Assembly (NCBI GenBank): GCA_039105265.1
Contig: JAPFFF010000001.1
Location: 8,928,001-8,992,000, forward strand
Direction of reading: 5' to 3'
Length of the DNA stretch: 64,000 bases
DNA from: Tritrichomonas musculus
Taxonomy: Eukaryota > Parabasalia > Tritrichomonadida > Tritrichomonadidae
Shown here: positions 10,072 to 22,600 of the stretch, piece by piece
Layout of the letters: each line of letters begins with the position of its first letter
Numbering within the stretch: position 1 is the stretch's first letter
Translations under genes and position numbers: made by a program
The notes under the pieces: model-generated
Told to the model about the DNA's origin: nothing
The model's database searches: none
Seen by the model: the letters and a program-made list of their open reading frames with translations, nothing else

Positions 10072-13000
10072 GCTATCTACTATTTACTCGACGACAATAA
10101 CGATGTTGTTATGCTCATATTAGAAGGCGATGATATGTATATATACATTGATGATGGTATTGAGTTTGTTATTGATGACGATGATAATGCACCATGCACA
10201 ATCACATCTCCATCCATGATTATTAGCACCCTACAAATGATTGACGATGACCAATTCATTGACTCACTTATGAATATCGATGCAGGTTACACATCCAAAA
10301 CTGCTGAACGCATTCGTTATGAAGAGAACGTTCACGACACAGCTAAGTATCAACGTGAGATGAAACGTATGATGACTGCTATTAAAAGGCATGAAACATT
10401 TGAGGTTGACATTAATGATGATGATGAAACACGATATGCATTCACACAAGTGTTGAGATACATACGTAAGAACAAATCAACTATGCCTAAACCAGTTGTA
10501 TTAGGATACCCTCTTGAAGGCAGTCCAAAAGCATTCCCATTAAACAATGAGTTAGCTATTGAAACAGCGATTAGTGCAATCCTTGGTGAAGTCACAGTTG
10601 AATCATTTGGTTCTGACACTGATCCTACGTTAATTGGTTTAGATTACATACCAGTTAGGTTTGTCATTAGGTTCATTACTATGTCTAAGCATGATGGCAA
10701 GATAACATTCTATGAGAAGATTGATGGTGAATATAATGAACTCACTTCAGTTGATGCATTTCGTGCTGCTTATGAAGGTGCATTCTTTCCATATGTTAAC
10801 CTCATTCCATCGCTTGACTTAACACGTTATCAGATATACCATGAGGTTGATGCTAAAAACTATACTGACAACTGCTTCGTATATGCATGCATCCAGTCAG
10901 GTGTATTCACTGATGATGAGATTGATAAGTTACGTGGCATGATGCGAACACGTTCAGTACCTAACAAGAAAATACTTAAGATTGCAATCAACATGCAATG
11001 CCACTTCGTTGTATATCGATTTGATGCAAGTAGAGAGTCTAGACACCGCAAACAGCCAAGTGTAAACACACGTAAGAATGCTGATGTTAAATCTGATAGA
11101 GAGGTTAAGTTGCTTCTTTACAAAGGCCACTTCATGATAGATAACAATGAGATATTACCCATTACTACATATTACATCAAACATAGGGATGAACTTGATG
11201 TTAAATTTGCAGATCGACCATTGAATGAAAGGCAATTGATAACGAATAACCGAGGTGATACTTCAAATGGTGCACCTATGTTGTCAGTCATGGAAACTAT
11301 GTTCGAATGCAACTACTTCCGTGAGATTAATCAATGTGAACAAAACATATTAACAACATGTGAGTTCGATAACCACTTGAATGATTACATTGAACTCGAC
11401 TATATTGAAACGTTATGTTGCCAAGAAGAAGAATCTAAAGCCAAACGTATTACGCCATGGACAAGGGTTTACTACGCTGACTTCGAGACAGACGTAACGG
11501 TATCACCACACCGTCCATACTTGTGTTGTAGGTTTGATGGTAGAGGCTTTATTGATTACACTGGTGATGACATTGCAAAGCGATTCTTAGATGATTTATG
11601 CAACCATTCATTAACTTACTTCCACAACCTTAAGTATGACGCTTGCTTCTTCATCAATGAACCAGGTTGGAATGTTCATGTTACACAACGTACTGGTACA
11701 CTCTTGCAAGTAGTTATGGAACGACCTATAACGATATACAACAAACGTAAAGGTGAATATGAAGATGTGATCAAGCGTTTAACATTCCGTAACAGTTACT
11801 CACTCATACCAGCGCCACTATCACAGTTCGGTAATATGTTCAACCTCACATGTCATAAAGAAATCATGCCATATAAACTCTACACTGAAGCTAACATCAA
11901 ACGTAAGGTGATACCATTCGATGAATTCAAAGATCAATATCGTAATGAACACATTGATGATATGACATTAGATGAACTTGCACAAGATTGCAAGCAGCTA
12001 CTCATCAATGCACGACACGCTAATAGGTTATTCGAATACACATACAATGAATCCACACACATGATTGACATAATGAAGTACGCTATGTTCTACTGCCGTG
12101 CAGATTGCTACACACTCATGAAAGGCTTACTTAAGTTTGATCATGATCTTAATGAAGTGTTCACCAATGCTAAGAGTAAATTCCCTGGCATTAACCAGTA
12201 CATATCAATCAGCGCGATAGGTTACGACTTCGCACGTACATACGGTTGCTTCAAAGCCTGCTTTAAACTATCGGGTAAGCCACAGAACTTCATCCAACGT
12301 TGTGTTAGTGGTGGTAGAACAATGACAGCTAACAATGAGAAGCAATATGTTGAAGGTAAGATACAGGACTTCGATGCAGTCAGCTTATATCCATCTGCAA
12401 TGTCGATCATGCCAGGCATACCAAAGGGTAAACCACAAGTTATACCATCAAACACCACTCACGATCAACTCATGTGTTATGATACGTTCTTCATTGAGAT
12501 CAACATCAAACGATTAACACCTAAGTCAAAGTATCCATATAGGTTCGGTCAAGTATTCAACGCAATGAAGCTGGTACTAAACTATTTTGCAACCAACCTG
12601 TTGACCACTTCTACATTGACAAGATTGGTTTGATTGATTTGATTGCAGCTTATGATGTTGAATATGAATTCATACGTGGTTATTACTTCAATGATGGTTT
12701 CAACACACTCATCAATGACTTCATCAAAACGCTCTTCAACTTGAGAGTGACATACAAACGTGAACATAACCCACTTGAGAAGACCATCAAGTTGCTACTC
12801 AACTCAATCTATGGCAAGTCGATATTAAAGCCAATCACAGATGAAGTTAAGATCGTTAACAATGATGATGTCATACCATACATATATCGCAACTACAACT
12901 ACATCAAAGAGGTTGTCACCAATGACAATACTAAGGCATTCATTAAGGTAATCAAACCAATCAATGACCACTACAACCTACCACAGTTTGGTGCAACAGT

Positions 13001-13508
13001 GTTATCATGGAGTAAGCACATCATGAATCAAGTCATGACACTCGCTGAACAGAATGACATAGCGATATACTACCAAGATACTGATAGCATGCACTTAAAT
13101 GAAGATGATGTTGATAAGTTAGCTGCATTATTCAAAGCAACATATGGTAAAGAGTTAATTGGCAGTGATATGACACAGTTTCATTGTGACTTCGATTCAT
13201 TCCCTGGTGCAGTTGGTAAGATCCACTCACGTAAGCTCATTGCATTGGGTAAGAAGTCATATCTCGATATACTCGTTGATGAGAACGGCAAAGAAGGTTA
13301 CCACATCAGAATGAAATCTATACCCAATCAATGCATCTACAACAAGTGCAAACGTATGAACATCACCGTTGAAGAACTATATGAACGTATGTATCAAGGT
13401 GAAGCAATCACGTTTGACTTAACTGATGGTTGCAACTGCTTCAGAAAAACAAAGTCATTTCAACAAATAACACTACCCCAATTTACCAGGACAGTTCAAT
13501 TCAAGTAA
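10069..13508 (+). pseudogene. Maverick protein-primed DNA polymerase B region (broken)
   Basis: This is the family-B polymerase that would copy the element using a terminal protein as primer. Visible motifs, in order: Exo I VYYADFETDV, Exo II LTYFHNLKYDACFF, Exo III YCRADCYTLMKG, palm motif A DFDAVSLYPSAM, motif B KLLLNSIYGKS and motif C YYQDTDSMHL. All the catalytic aspartates expected of the family are present somewhere in the region. The N-terminal 230 residues are an acidic then basic domain of unknown role, also found in the fossil polymerase at 2.2-4.2 kb. The region is broken, about once. It is the first gene inside the left terminal repeat and is read inward. Confidence 0.9.
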
Positions 13509-13572
13509 CACTACATTAATTCAATTTAACAACACGTTTTTTACCCATGTTATTTTTATTCACACACAAACA

Positions 13573-14025
13573 ATGTCAGTTACTAGCTTCGTTGAAACAA
13601 TCAAACCAACTAATGATGATAAGTTAATTGTCTACCTTGATAGTAAGATATACCCTATTGAATTTGGCATTAGTGTACGACCATTATTAGTCATCGATGG
13701 TAACAGAACCATTGATATGAATGGGTTGATTAACATATTTGGTAAGGTACCATACATAACAGTACGTGAGAATCGTTATCGAACCATTTATCGTAATCCA
13801 ATGCTGTTGACCATTGACCTAACACCACGTCAGTTTGTATCAGACAACAATGAAACACATACCTATTACAAATACTACATTGACAAGTTATGCTTACGTC
13901 ATGAGTTGAAACGTTATGAATCAATCTATGCCAAAGCAAATGATGCCATCAATGAACGTAGAAGTAAACTCAATGAGCAGAACTCAGTTGAAGCATTTAG
14001 AAATGCTATTGATGATACAGTTTAA
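13573..14025 (+). CDS. Unknown Maverick protein, 150 residues
   Basis: The frame begins MSVTSFVETIKPTNDDK and has a beta-rich first 100 residues (KLIVYLDSKIYPIEF, RTIDMNGLINIFGKVPYITV), then a charged helical tail with SKLNEQNSVEAFRNAIDD. ATTTTTATT lies 12 bases before the ATG, the same T-rich motif seen before other genes of the element. It follows the polymerase region by 64 bp on the same strand, so it may be co-expressed with replication functions. I do not recognise the family. It ends just before the 11/13-bp repeat array. Confidence 0.6.
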   Translation: MSVTSFVETIKPTNDDKLIVYLDSKIYPIEFGISVRPLLVIDGNRTIDMNGLINIFGKVPYITVRENRYRTIYRNPMLLTIDLTPRQFVSDNNETHTYYKYYIDKLCLRHELKRYESIYAKANDAINERRSKLNEQNSVEAFRNAIDDTV

Positions 14026-14036
14026 ACGATTCATTT

Positions 14037-14475
14037 TTGGTCATCACTTCAAGTCATCACCAAGTCATCACTTCAAGTCATCACTTCAAGTCATCACTTC
14101 AAGTCATCACCAAGTCATCACTTCAAGTCATCACCAAGTCATCACTTCAAGTCATCACCAAGTCATCACTTCAAGTCATCACCAAGTCATCACCAAGTCA
14201 TCACTTCAAGTCATCACCAAGTCATCACTTCAAGTCATCACTTCAAGTCATCACTTCAAGTCATCACTTCAAGTTATCACCAAGTCATCACTTCAAGTCA
14301 TCACTTCAAGTTATCACCAAGTCATCACTTCAAGTCATCACTTCAAGTCATCACTTCAAGTCATCACTTCAAGTCATCACTTCAAGTCATCACCAAGTCA
14401 TCACTTCAAGTCATCACCAAGTCATCACTTCAAGTCATCACTTCAAGTCATCACTTCAAGTCATCACTCAATGTT
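14037..14475. repeat. Compound minisatellite of 13-bp and 11-bp units
   Basis: About 430 bp made only of two units, TTCAAGTCATCAC (13 bp) and CAAGTCATCAC (11 bp), in irregular order. Two copies have AAGTTATCAC instead. Because 13+11 = 24, many mixtures keep a reading frame, so all three forward frames contain long repeated Ser/His/Gln/Val frames; these are side effects of the repeat and not likely genes. It lies between the converging 150-residue gene and an HNH gene, so it may separate the two transcripts. Confidence 0.9.
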
Positions 14476-14495
14476 GACATGAATCAAAAACGTTA

Positions 14496-15032
14496 CTACA
14501 TATATTCACGTCGCAATGCTAAAATGCTTACGTTATGTTGCTTATGATATATATCATGCATTGACACCTTATTATATTTATGAACATACAATTTACGATA
14601 TCGTTCACCATTATCAAACCATACATTACCATCTGCATCAATGTAATAGTCTTCAAACTCCCATTGCTTATACATGATGATTGGCTTAACATCAATTGGT
14701 AAGTCATTAACATATTCATATTTGATTTGGCCATAGCTTGATCTATTAAGCATATTCTGTTTAGGACTTACCCATCGTAAGTTTGTTAAATGGTTATCTG
14801 AACGATTGTTATTAATATGATCTACCTCTGGCAAGTGATGAGGGTTTGGTATGAATTGCTTTGCTATTAATCGATGCTTTCTATACTTCTTATTGTGGTT
14901 CATACTAACATACACATAACCATGTTGATAATATTCTTGTATCTCATGATGGTTGTCCTTATGACGAATGGTGAATGGGTATTCGTTTAAGATTTCATAA
15001 TCAGGATGATCGATTAAATCAACGTAACTCAT
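14496..15032 (-). CDS. HNH homing-type endonuclease, 178 residues
   Basis: The N-terminal half has the NUMOD4-like segment DYEILNEYPFTIRHKDN, a middle segment YVYVSMNHNKKYRKHRLIAK and the HNH core PEVDHINNNRSDNHLTNLR, followed by WVSPKQNMLNRSSYG. The last 75 residues (YEYVNDLPIDVKPIIMYKQW and WFDNGERYRKLYVHKYNKV) form an extra domain that may bind DNA; a similar tail is seen in the HNH protein at 25.0-25.6 kb. The start has the context CCAAATGAGT, typical of this element. It lies in the middle of the element, facing the minisatellite. Confidence 0.8.
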   Translation of the reverse strand: MSYVDLIDHPDYEILNEYPFTIRHKDNHHEIQEYYQHGYVYVSMNHNKKYRKHRLIAKQFIPNPHHLPEVDHINNNRSDNHLTNLRWVSPKQNMLNRSSYGQIKYEYVNDLPIDVKPIIMYKQWEFEDYYIDADGNVWFDNGERYRKLYVHKYNKVSMHDIYHKQHNVSILALRREYM

Positions 15033-15622
15033 TTGGTGTAAGTTAAAGTTAGTGTTTGATAATAAGCATTAAGTGATACACTATGCTATACATCAAGTGA
15101 TACACCATACACATCATTCAACACGTCATGCAAACGCAAAAACAAGAGTGCAAAAACCAACCGTCTTCGTGAGTGTGTTATGCATTCGATGAGGAATCAA
15201 CATACGTACCCGGGATTGTACATCAACCCCTCACAGGAAAGGAACTACACACACTATGGTTGGGGAACGTGATTTAACACGTTCATTACTAGGATACACC
15301 TACCGGTAGATGCTTTCGTGTTACACATATCACAAGCAATGGCTTACCTTAGGTGTTGATTCGCTACAGGCTCCATCACAAGTGTGATAAAATAACACGA
15401 AAAATCGGTACTGCTATGAATCGAACTCATGCCTGCCGCCGAAGCTGGGAGACACGCTTCATGACTCAACCGCTGTACCTGTCTGGCCAGACACTAAGTA
15501 GTTGCAATATGATATTTAAACCATTCCCACTACATTACATAATGCATTACGTAATAAGCACATAAAATTTTTCATTTATGTTTCATATCACATTTCATAA
15601 TATGATTTTTATCTCCTTGCAA
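15033..15622. other. Non-coding, GC-richer block with possible RNA structure
   Basis: This 590-bp stretch lies between divergent genes. Positions 15150-15500 are clearly richer in G and C than their surroundings and hold several short inverted repeats, for example GAACGTG...CACGTTC at 15267-15288, ACACCTA (15297) with TAGGTGT (15350), and TCTGGCCAGA at 15481-15490. Open frames here are short and lack coding character. A tRNA-like segment at 15406-15478 is listed separately. A structured RNA is possible; the exact role is unknown. Confidence 0.45.
15406..15478 (-). ncRNA. tRNA-like sequence, 73 nt, weak
   Basis: On the minus strand the 73-nt segment begins GGTACAG and ends CAGTACC, giving an acceptor-like stem with six of seven pairs. 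Near the 3' side is GTTCGATTC, which fits the tRNA B box and a canonical 7-base T loop. The start of the D arm fits part of the A box. Against this, the D stem and T stem pair poorly and no normal 5-bp anticodon stem with 7-base loop can be drawn; instead there is a GC-rich hairpin with a UUCG-like loop. It is best seen as a decayed or tRNA-like RNA. Many large DNA viruses carry tRNAs. Confidence 0.3.
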
Positions 15623-15868
15623 ATGTCAAGCATCAACACTGAATTGTTTAACGATACAGCTGTAGTTAAATCACTTAAATCAAAGCAGGGTATTGTTAAT
15701 GAACCTAAAAAGCGTGGTCGTAAAAAGCTTTACCTCACTGATGAAGAACGTATCAATGCTAGAAGGCAACAACAAAAGCAGTACCGTGAACGTAAAAAGC
15801 AAGAGCTCATTGAGTTGCGTGCATTTAAGGCTGCCATAACAACCAACATTAGTGCAGAACAAAAATAG
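15623..15868 (+). CDS. Small basic protein with AT-hook-like motif, 81 residues
   Basis: I place the start at 15623 (MSSINTELFND), because this ATG has the element's CAAATGTCA context and the motif ATTTTTATC 18 bases upstream; an in-frame ATG at 15578 would add 15 residues. The sequence has KKRGRKKLYLTDEERINARR, an AT-hook-like RGRKK core, then QQQKQYRERKKQELIELRAF, a basic helix leading into hydrophobic positions that resembles the basic region of a bZIP protein. It probably binds DNA, perhaps as a regulator or a core protein packing the genome. It faces the minus-strand gene at 15876, with the stops 7 bp apart. Confidence 0.6.
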   Translation: MSSINTELFNDTAVVKSLKSKQGIVNEPKKRGRKKLYLTDEERINARRQQQKQYRERKKQELIELRAFKAAITTNISAEQK

Positions 15869-15875
15869 ATCATTT

Positions 15876-16634
15876 TTACAGCGTCATCTTTGGTGGATCA
15901 CATGGGTTGACCTTAATCGTAACGAACATAGGTGACATTAACTTAACTGGCTGATATTCGAAGTCAACCAACTCCAACTCAATCTGTTTGAATGAATCAA
16001 TGTTAACAACATTTTTGATTGGCTTACCATACGTTTCAAAGTTCTGTATGATTGGCACACCATATCGAATGACATGATCAATGCTAGCTATCACTGATGG
16101 TGTATACTCAGCATCACCCAAGTTGGATTGAATAGCTTGACCTTGCTTCGATATCAAGTATAGCTTGTTAGCGTAGTCTAATATTGGAATGCTGCATCTC
16201 ATTGTTCTACCATTTACTAACGGTTGGTTGAGCGGTAAGTTATACAACCCAGTAATCAATGCTATGCGATGTGACATTGATGTGATAGTGAAGTCATCAA
16301 CATGTGGTGTTATGTAAATGATATTAGTATTGTTACTTATTCGTGTTTCCATAATTGGTCGCCCATTAGCATCTTGCACGTTAAACAAATCGGGTATATC
16401 ACTTGGTATTGAATAGTATCTGTCTTCCAACTTCATAGTAGTGGTTTGGCGTGTATTATCATCATCATTATCGTTCCACTCATATGTTATGCTATCATCA
16501 TGTGATATAAGTAACACATTCTTTGTATTGATTGACGCAACGTAGTACTCGATATATTGACAGTTCCATGGTATTTGTATGTTAGCACGTATACGATTGT
16601 AGTCTGGCCCAATGCTTTTCAATGAAAGTATCAT
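15876..16634 (-). CDS. Probable minor capsid (penton-like) protein, 252 residues
   Basis: The protein is beta-rich, with alternating polar and hydrophobic residues and segments such as RANIQIPWNCQYIEYYVASI, NIIYITPHVDDFTITSMSHR and VDFEYQPVKLMSPMFVTIKV. Length and predicted beta content fit the single jelly-roll minor capsid proteins of Polintons, which form the pentons. I choose the start at 16634 (MILSLKSIG) because an upstream ATG at 16682 would overlap the divergent 2408-codon gene. This leaves only 14 bp between the two start codons. The assignment is by shape, length and context, so moderate confidence. Confidence 0.5.
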   Translation of the reverse strand: MILSLKSIGPDYNRIRANIQIPWNCQYIEYYVASINTKNVLLISHDDSITYEWNDNDDDNTRQTTTMKLEDRYYSIPSDIPDLFNVQDANGRPIMETRISNNTNIIYITPHVDDFTITSMSHRIALITGLYNLPLNQPLVNGRTMRCSIPILDYANKLYLISKQGQAIQSNLGDAEYTPSVIASIDHVIRYGVPIIQNFETYGKPIKNVVNIDSFKQIELELVDFEYQPVKLMSPMFVTIKVNPCDPPKMTL

Positions 16635-16651
16635 TTTATCGATGGTAAATG
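16632..16651. promoter_or_regulatory. Back-to-back start junction, near-palindrome CATTTTATCGATGGTAAATG
   Basis: The left CAT is the start codon of the minus-strand capsid-like gene and the right ATG is the start of the plus-strand 2408-codon gene. The 20-bp junction reads nearly the same on both strands around a central ATCGAT. With 14 bp between the start codons, promoter elements must be inside this palindrome or overlap the coding sequence of the opposite gene. Confidence 0.45.
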
Positions 16652-19600
16652 ATAGCACCACTTGCTGCTCAAGCACTATCACTCACTGATAAGGGTTACG
16701 ATATGAGAATACGTAATGGTGAATTAAAATTAACACGCAATGGTAAAACAGATGATGTACATATCAATTGCATCTATACTAAGAATGAAATCGATGATAC
16801 ATTACAATCAATGCAAACAACCATTAAGGATAATACTCAATTCACACTTAATGAATCAGATCAGCTTTACCTATACAAACCATCATCCATAAGTCAAACG
16901 TCAAAGTACTATGTCATGACATGGAACATCGATTCAAACTACAACATACCACTTGACACACGCTTTGAATTCAATGATTATCTCTATGGCCACTCATGGG
17001 CATTGACATGGAATGGTAAGTCATGGTCAGGTAATAACGTCGTTAACTTATCATTCGCTAAGCAGTCAACCACAACCAACAACAATGGCAGCCCATGTTT
17101 AATCGTTCAACACTCTGACTACATCGTTAAGTGGTTATCATGCATTGAAACTGTTAATGACACATCAAACGTTGCAACCTTACTATCAAACCACATCACC
17201 AACTGGAGAGTGGCACAGAAAGATGGCACCATCATTGAACTTAATGAATCGAACTCAACGATCAAACTATCGTCAACACCTAAGTACACCATCAATGGCA
17301 GCTCATGTGATGCACAAGAGTTTACCATCAAAGTCAACAACATCAAATCAGACAACCTACTCTACTTGATGGCCGACATTACATTCACCGTTAATGATGA
17401 ACTATACGTCACCCCATTGAGATGGGATCTTCATCCAATATCACCACTCAGCATGAGTTACATTCATACATGGAACGATAACCCAGTCATTGAATCATTC
17501 AACTATCGTCGTGAAGCAGTGCACTCAAACAAGGTAGTACCAGAGGCAAATGCTAATAATGACATCAACATCTACATTGAAAAGCAATACTTCGAACAAA
17601 CACCACAACTAGCTGATGACACATTCAATCCATTCGATGTAATGATCATACAACAGTTTTATGAAGTTAAACCTGATCCACGTAATTGTACCACACTCGT
17701 CACAGATCATAACGTGTACTCATCGAAAATCATATGGGCTGATAACATCATGACAATGCGTAGGGATCTAAACGTAGTTGGTGGTACTGTTGACGTACTA
17801 GCATATGACTACTCCACTTTACGTGCAATCATCAATGGCATACAAGAACAACTACGATTACAAGCAGCTTACAATGAATTCACTGACTCAATCAAGAGTG
17901 GCCTATCCATTGCTAATGACATACTCAGTGTATTAACTGGATTCGTTAAGATGGTGAGTGCATTATCAAACCTAACGATGAGCAGTGATAACGTGAGTAT
18001 CAACACATATCGTACTGAAGATTTCACCTACCCTGGTTTAGGCGGTGATGATTACCCAGGTGGCAAGCAACCAATCAGTGGTAAGTTCATACTTGATATG
18101 GACACTAATGCAGAGAGCCATGTGCTTAAACGATTCATACCTGGTCAGACAACCATACCAGCAGCGGTATCATCTATGACAGCAACTGATCTCGTATTAA
18201 GTGCATTAGATTCATTAACTCAAATTGGCAATGCAACTACCACATTGATTGCTGGGGGTTTGACACTAGATCGCATACCAGCCATAGTTGATGCAACACG
18301 TACGATTCAACAATCATTGCATACCATCACTGACTCTGTACGTGAGTTGCGACGTAGATGGAGAGAACGAACTAACAACAATACCATTGTCGATCACACT
18401 ATTACTAACACTGATGAGATGGAGTTAGATGATATTGATGATGATGCAACTACCACCAACACACCAGCTGTTAGATTGACTCATGAAACAGTTACCAATA
18501 CATCAGCTTTTAGTCAACCATTATTCGGTGATCATACCATTGAATCATTATCAAACCTATCAATAGATGAACTACTTGATTTGAACACATACGATCCAAT
18601 TGAAGGTCCACAAATAGGTGACATCATGGTTAGACGAGTAGGTGACAATCGATTTGGATTGATATACGTAACACGTGTTAATGATAAGGGTGTTAATAAA
18701 ATAATATACATGAGACGAATTGATAATGAAAGCAGCACGTTAACGTCACAACAATTAAGCTTATGCACAATGAGAAGCGTTAATACCACTTCAATGTGGA
18801 GTGTCAATGACAATGGTACGGTTTATACAGCAGCTCAGATCGAACGCATGGAACCAGATGAGAGGTATCAATTTGAATCATCACATCCAGAGTATATATT
18901 CACACGCAACGTTGATAATGAGATGGGAGTTAGCTGGACTGAAGTGAGGGACATGAATGGTTCCATTCAAGCTGTCATTGATGTGAGAATAGCAGTTAGA
19001 ACTGATGTTAGCAGTGATGAGATATCAATTCAAAGTCCTGAGTCAAATATCACGATCAACTCACACGGCATCAGTATGCAACAAGGTGATATCAATGCAA
19101 CAGGACAGGATGAAGTACATGAGTTAGTTGCTAATGAATACAATGTTGTCGTATCAACTCATGAGTTAACACCTACTACAGATGGTGATGTTACAATTCC
19201 AAATACAACACTCACGTTAGCTGACGTTGAACAGATGGATTGGTATGAACGACATAGGTTAACCAATGAGAATCCAGCAATACGCTTCAGACCACATGAT
19301 GCAACGTTAAATGATGCTGATGAGGAGTACACTGAGGTATTACATAGTAACAACGTCATTGGTGTGATTGATCGTAGGCGTCTCAATCAAGTATCAATAG
19401 ATGGCAATCGCATAACCATTTCCAATCCACATACCAGTCTCGTACTCAGTGATAGTGACATAGCTTGGATGCGTCAACATGATGAACAACAGCAATCCAC
19501 ATTACGTGGCTTCATCTCAAACATCAATAGTAGAATTGAAGAGATCGAGCATGATGTTGAATGGTTATTAGATCATCCATCGTTAACTGACCGTTATGTT

Positions 19601-22600
19601 GTATGTCGTGGTCAGCGTATACTTGTACCTATGGTTGATGCGTTACTGTACATACCACGTGCTATTCATAAGTCAAACCAACCATCAGCTCAAGCTAGCA
19701 CTCAAGTGAACACTCAAGTGAACACTCAAGCTTGCACTCAAGCTAGCACTCAAGTGAACACTCAAGTGAACACTCAAGTGAACACTCAAATGAACACTCA
19801 AGCTAGCACTCAAGTGAACACTCATGATTCAACATCCATTCTTCAACCCATCATTGATTGGTGTACAAGCACTGAAGACGATATCTCATTACCAAATGAT
19901 AACGATCAAGCTGTGTCATTAAACTCATGCGTCAACATATGTAAGTCATTCCGTGACACCATCAAAGGGCCATTAGCGTTGCTCTCATACAAGGTACAAG
20001 AGCTAGAGTCTAACAACCAACCCACCACAAGTGAATCAGATGAGTTTGCAATTCAAGAAGGCTATCCTGATTACTATGTCAAGCATGATGACATAACCGT
20101 ATACACACCAACTGTTAGCAGTGAATCAGGTGTTGATGATCCAGTTAATGATCCAGTCATAATCATGAAGATAACATTACCAACTGCACTCAAAAACAAA
20201 CTCACTGCTTCAACATCAGTTGATGTGTTTAAGATTCACTTGCGCAACATGTTATTATTCGATTGGCAAGGTAACATCTTAAATGACTTCATCATATCAG
20301 CTAAAGATGGTAAGTTCATCTGCCCAGAGTTGACACACAACGTAGCACGTGATTGTTGCACATACTCAACACGCAAACGAGATGATCCTGAGATAATGTT
20401 TGCAAGTTACTTCAACATTGAACCATACATACGCTTCTTGAATGGTGACATTGTGATTCATAACCTACTCTCATCAGATGCATTGGTAGCACGTAAGCCA
20501 ACCATCAAGTGTGACATCATAGATGCAACTAACGCATTGAAGTTACAACGATCAGATGTGTATTACTTCTATCGACCATCAATGATTGACTATGATGAAC
20601 ATGTTAAGTACACTGACATGTTTGCGAATGAACAACTTGAGTATGAATGTGAGTGCTATCGAATGGTGTATAAGATACCATCAACGTATGACATACCAAC
20701 CAACTTAACGTTCAAATTTAGTGAGTACTGCTTTGGCAACACATGGGCATTGACATGGGATGGTAACAAGTGGGTTGGCGACAGTATTCAAGGTAGGTTC
20801 CAAAGCAAGGTCATCAGCAAGTGTAAAACACGTGATCCTAAGGAAGATAACTATGGTTCAACTGGTTGTATGGTTGCAGTCAAGCGTGATACGTTGAATT
20901 ACAGAGCAATACCTGAAGACAAAACACGTGGCTTAGCATATTCACTACTCAACACATGCCGCAATGATGGTAAGTATGAGGTACTGATTAAGTTGCGTGA
21001 TGGTAGATTGGTTAATGCATCTGAGTATGAACTCAACATTGGCTATTCATTTATACTCAATGGCGCAACGATGGATGGTTATGATTTGGTTGCAATGAGT
21101 TGTACATATAATAATTACTCAACATCAACACTCAAAGTAAGCGACATTGAATTACTATACCTTGACTTGACATTGCCACATCAAGAGCATACCATGAGGT
21201 TATCATTCACAGTTGGTGAAGTTCATAATAAAAATGATGTATATGATAGAGGATACGTTGATTTAAGTGGAGCACTTGATACAGTCGAAAGAGTGGCATA
21301 TGTATGGAGTAAGACACCCACTCAAACCAGCAATGATGATGGCTTAACACCACGTGATATTGCATTATACCTTCGTCATGATTATACTGATCCTATTGAT
21401 GAAGTTAATTGGGATCCATCTACAAATGCATTCGAATACATCATCAAGCAACAGTTCTATGAAGTGTCACCTAATCCAAACTCAGCTACAACACTATACA
21501 CTGACTTCAACATTACATCATCGAAGATAATCACTGCAGACAATATCACTACAATGAGATCTGACTTGAATCTCGTTACTAACAACGTTGATGTAGTATC
21601 GTATGATGTTAAGGAGGTGCAATCTAAGGTTGATGCACTTGGCTCGCAGATGACTGACCAACAAGCTAAGACTAAATACCTTGAGAAGGAAGTTGATAAG
21701 ATTGATATGAAAGCAAATGTTGGTATTGCGTTAGGTGCTGTTGGCTGTGTGTTAGGTGCCACAGGCATAGGTGTTGCTGGTAAGGCATTATCATTTGCAA
21801 CGAAGGGTGTTGGTTCAGCTGTCAAATCAGGTGGTCGTGAGTTAGTCAACACCATAACTAAAGCTAGTGATGTTGGAGCTGATGTATTGGATGACATGGT
21901 AGGTAAGCTGACTGATGAACTGCCTGATATTGGCGCTGACATATTCTTCGGTGACTTAGTTGGTAGTGCTAAGATTGTAACGTTAAGTTCAACTCAAGAT
22001 GCAACATCAATTACAACTCAAGATGCACCAAGCAGCAGCGTAGCTGATGCGTTACTTAACAGTTCAACTCAAGCTGTCACTCAAGATGAAGCTCTTAATA
22101 TTACACCTCAAGCTGTCACTCAAGATGAAGCGTTAAGTAGAATAGTTCAATGGTGTGATGAAGAATACATACCAGTAACAGAGATGAACTTCAGTGATGA
22201 ACTCGATGATCCATCTAAAGTGGCAATGACATTGACATCAACAATGGACATGTGTAAACGATTCAGACATACACTCAAGCCTACCATCAAAGCACTGGCA
22301 AATGCAATCAGTGATGTATCTGTTCAGATGGATGGTTATGTTAACAAGAATGAGTTAGCACGTAATGATACCATTGATGTTGTTGGCAAGGTTGATGGTA
22401 AAACGATTCAACTCATAGCTGAAGACCCAATCACAAGTGGTGTACTTAAAGTCAAACTCATGGTTAGAACGATTAGCGAGTTCAATGACATTGACTATGA
22501 TGAACAATATGTTACAATCAACATTGTGGATGATGCAATAGCTGAGTTCAATGGTACAGATACATTTCCAGCAGCAACGATGAGTGGCAACGTCATTACG

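Noticed and set aside
10264-11069. Minus-strand frames opposite the polymerase
   Set aside because: Shadows of the polymerase coding strand; no conserved content.
14037-14475. CRISPR-like array
   Set aside because: There are no unique spacers; the array is only two short, near-identical units.
13916-14482. Long forward frames of Ser/His/Lys/Val/Ile/Thr repeats
   Set aside because: They are read from the 11/13-bp minisatellite, occur in more than one phase and have no unique sequence of their own.
15150-15260. Hammerhead-type ribozyme
   Set aside because: CGATGAGGA resembles part of the core, but the required CUGANGA and GAAA boxes with closing stems are not present together.
22055-22125. 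Separate insertion element in the giant gene
   Set aside because: Only a short in-frame repeat of CAAGCTGTCACTCAAGATGA type; no ends or duplication.
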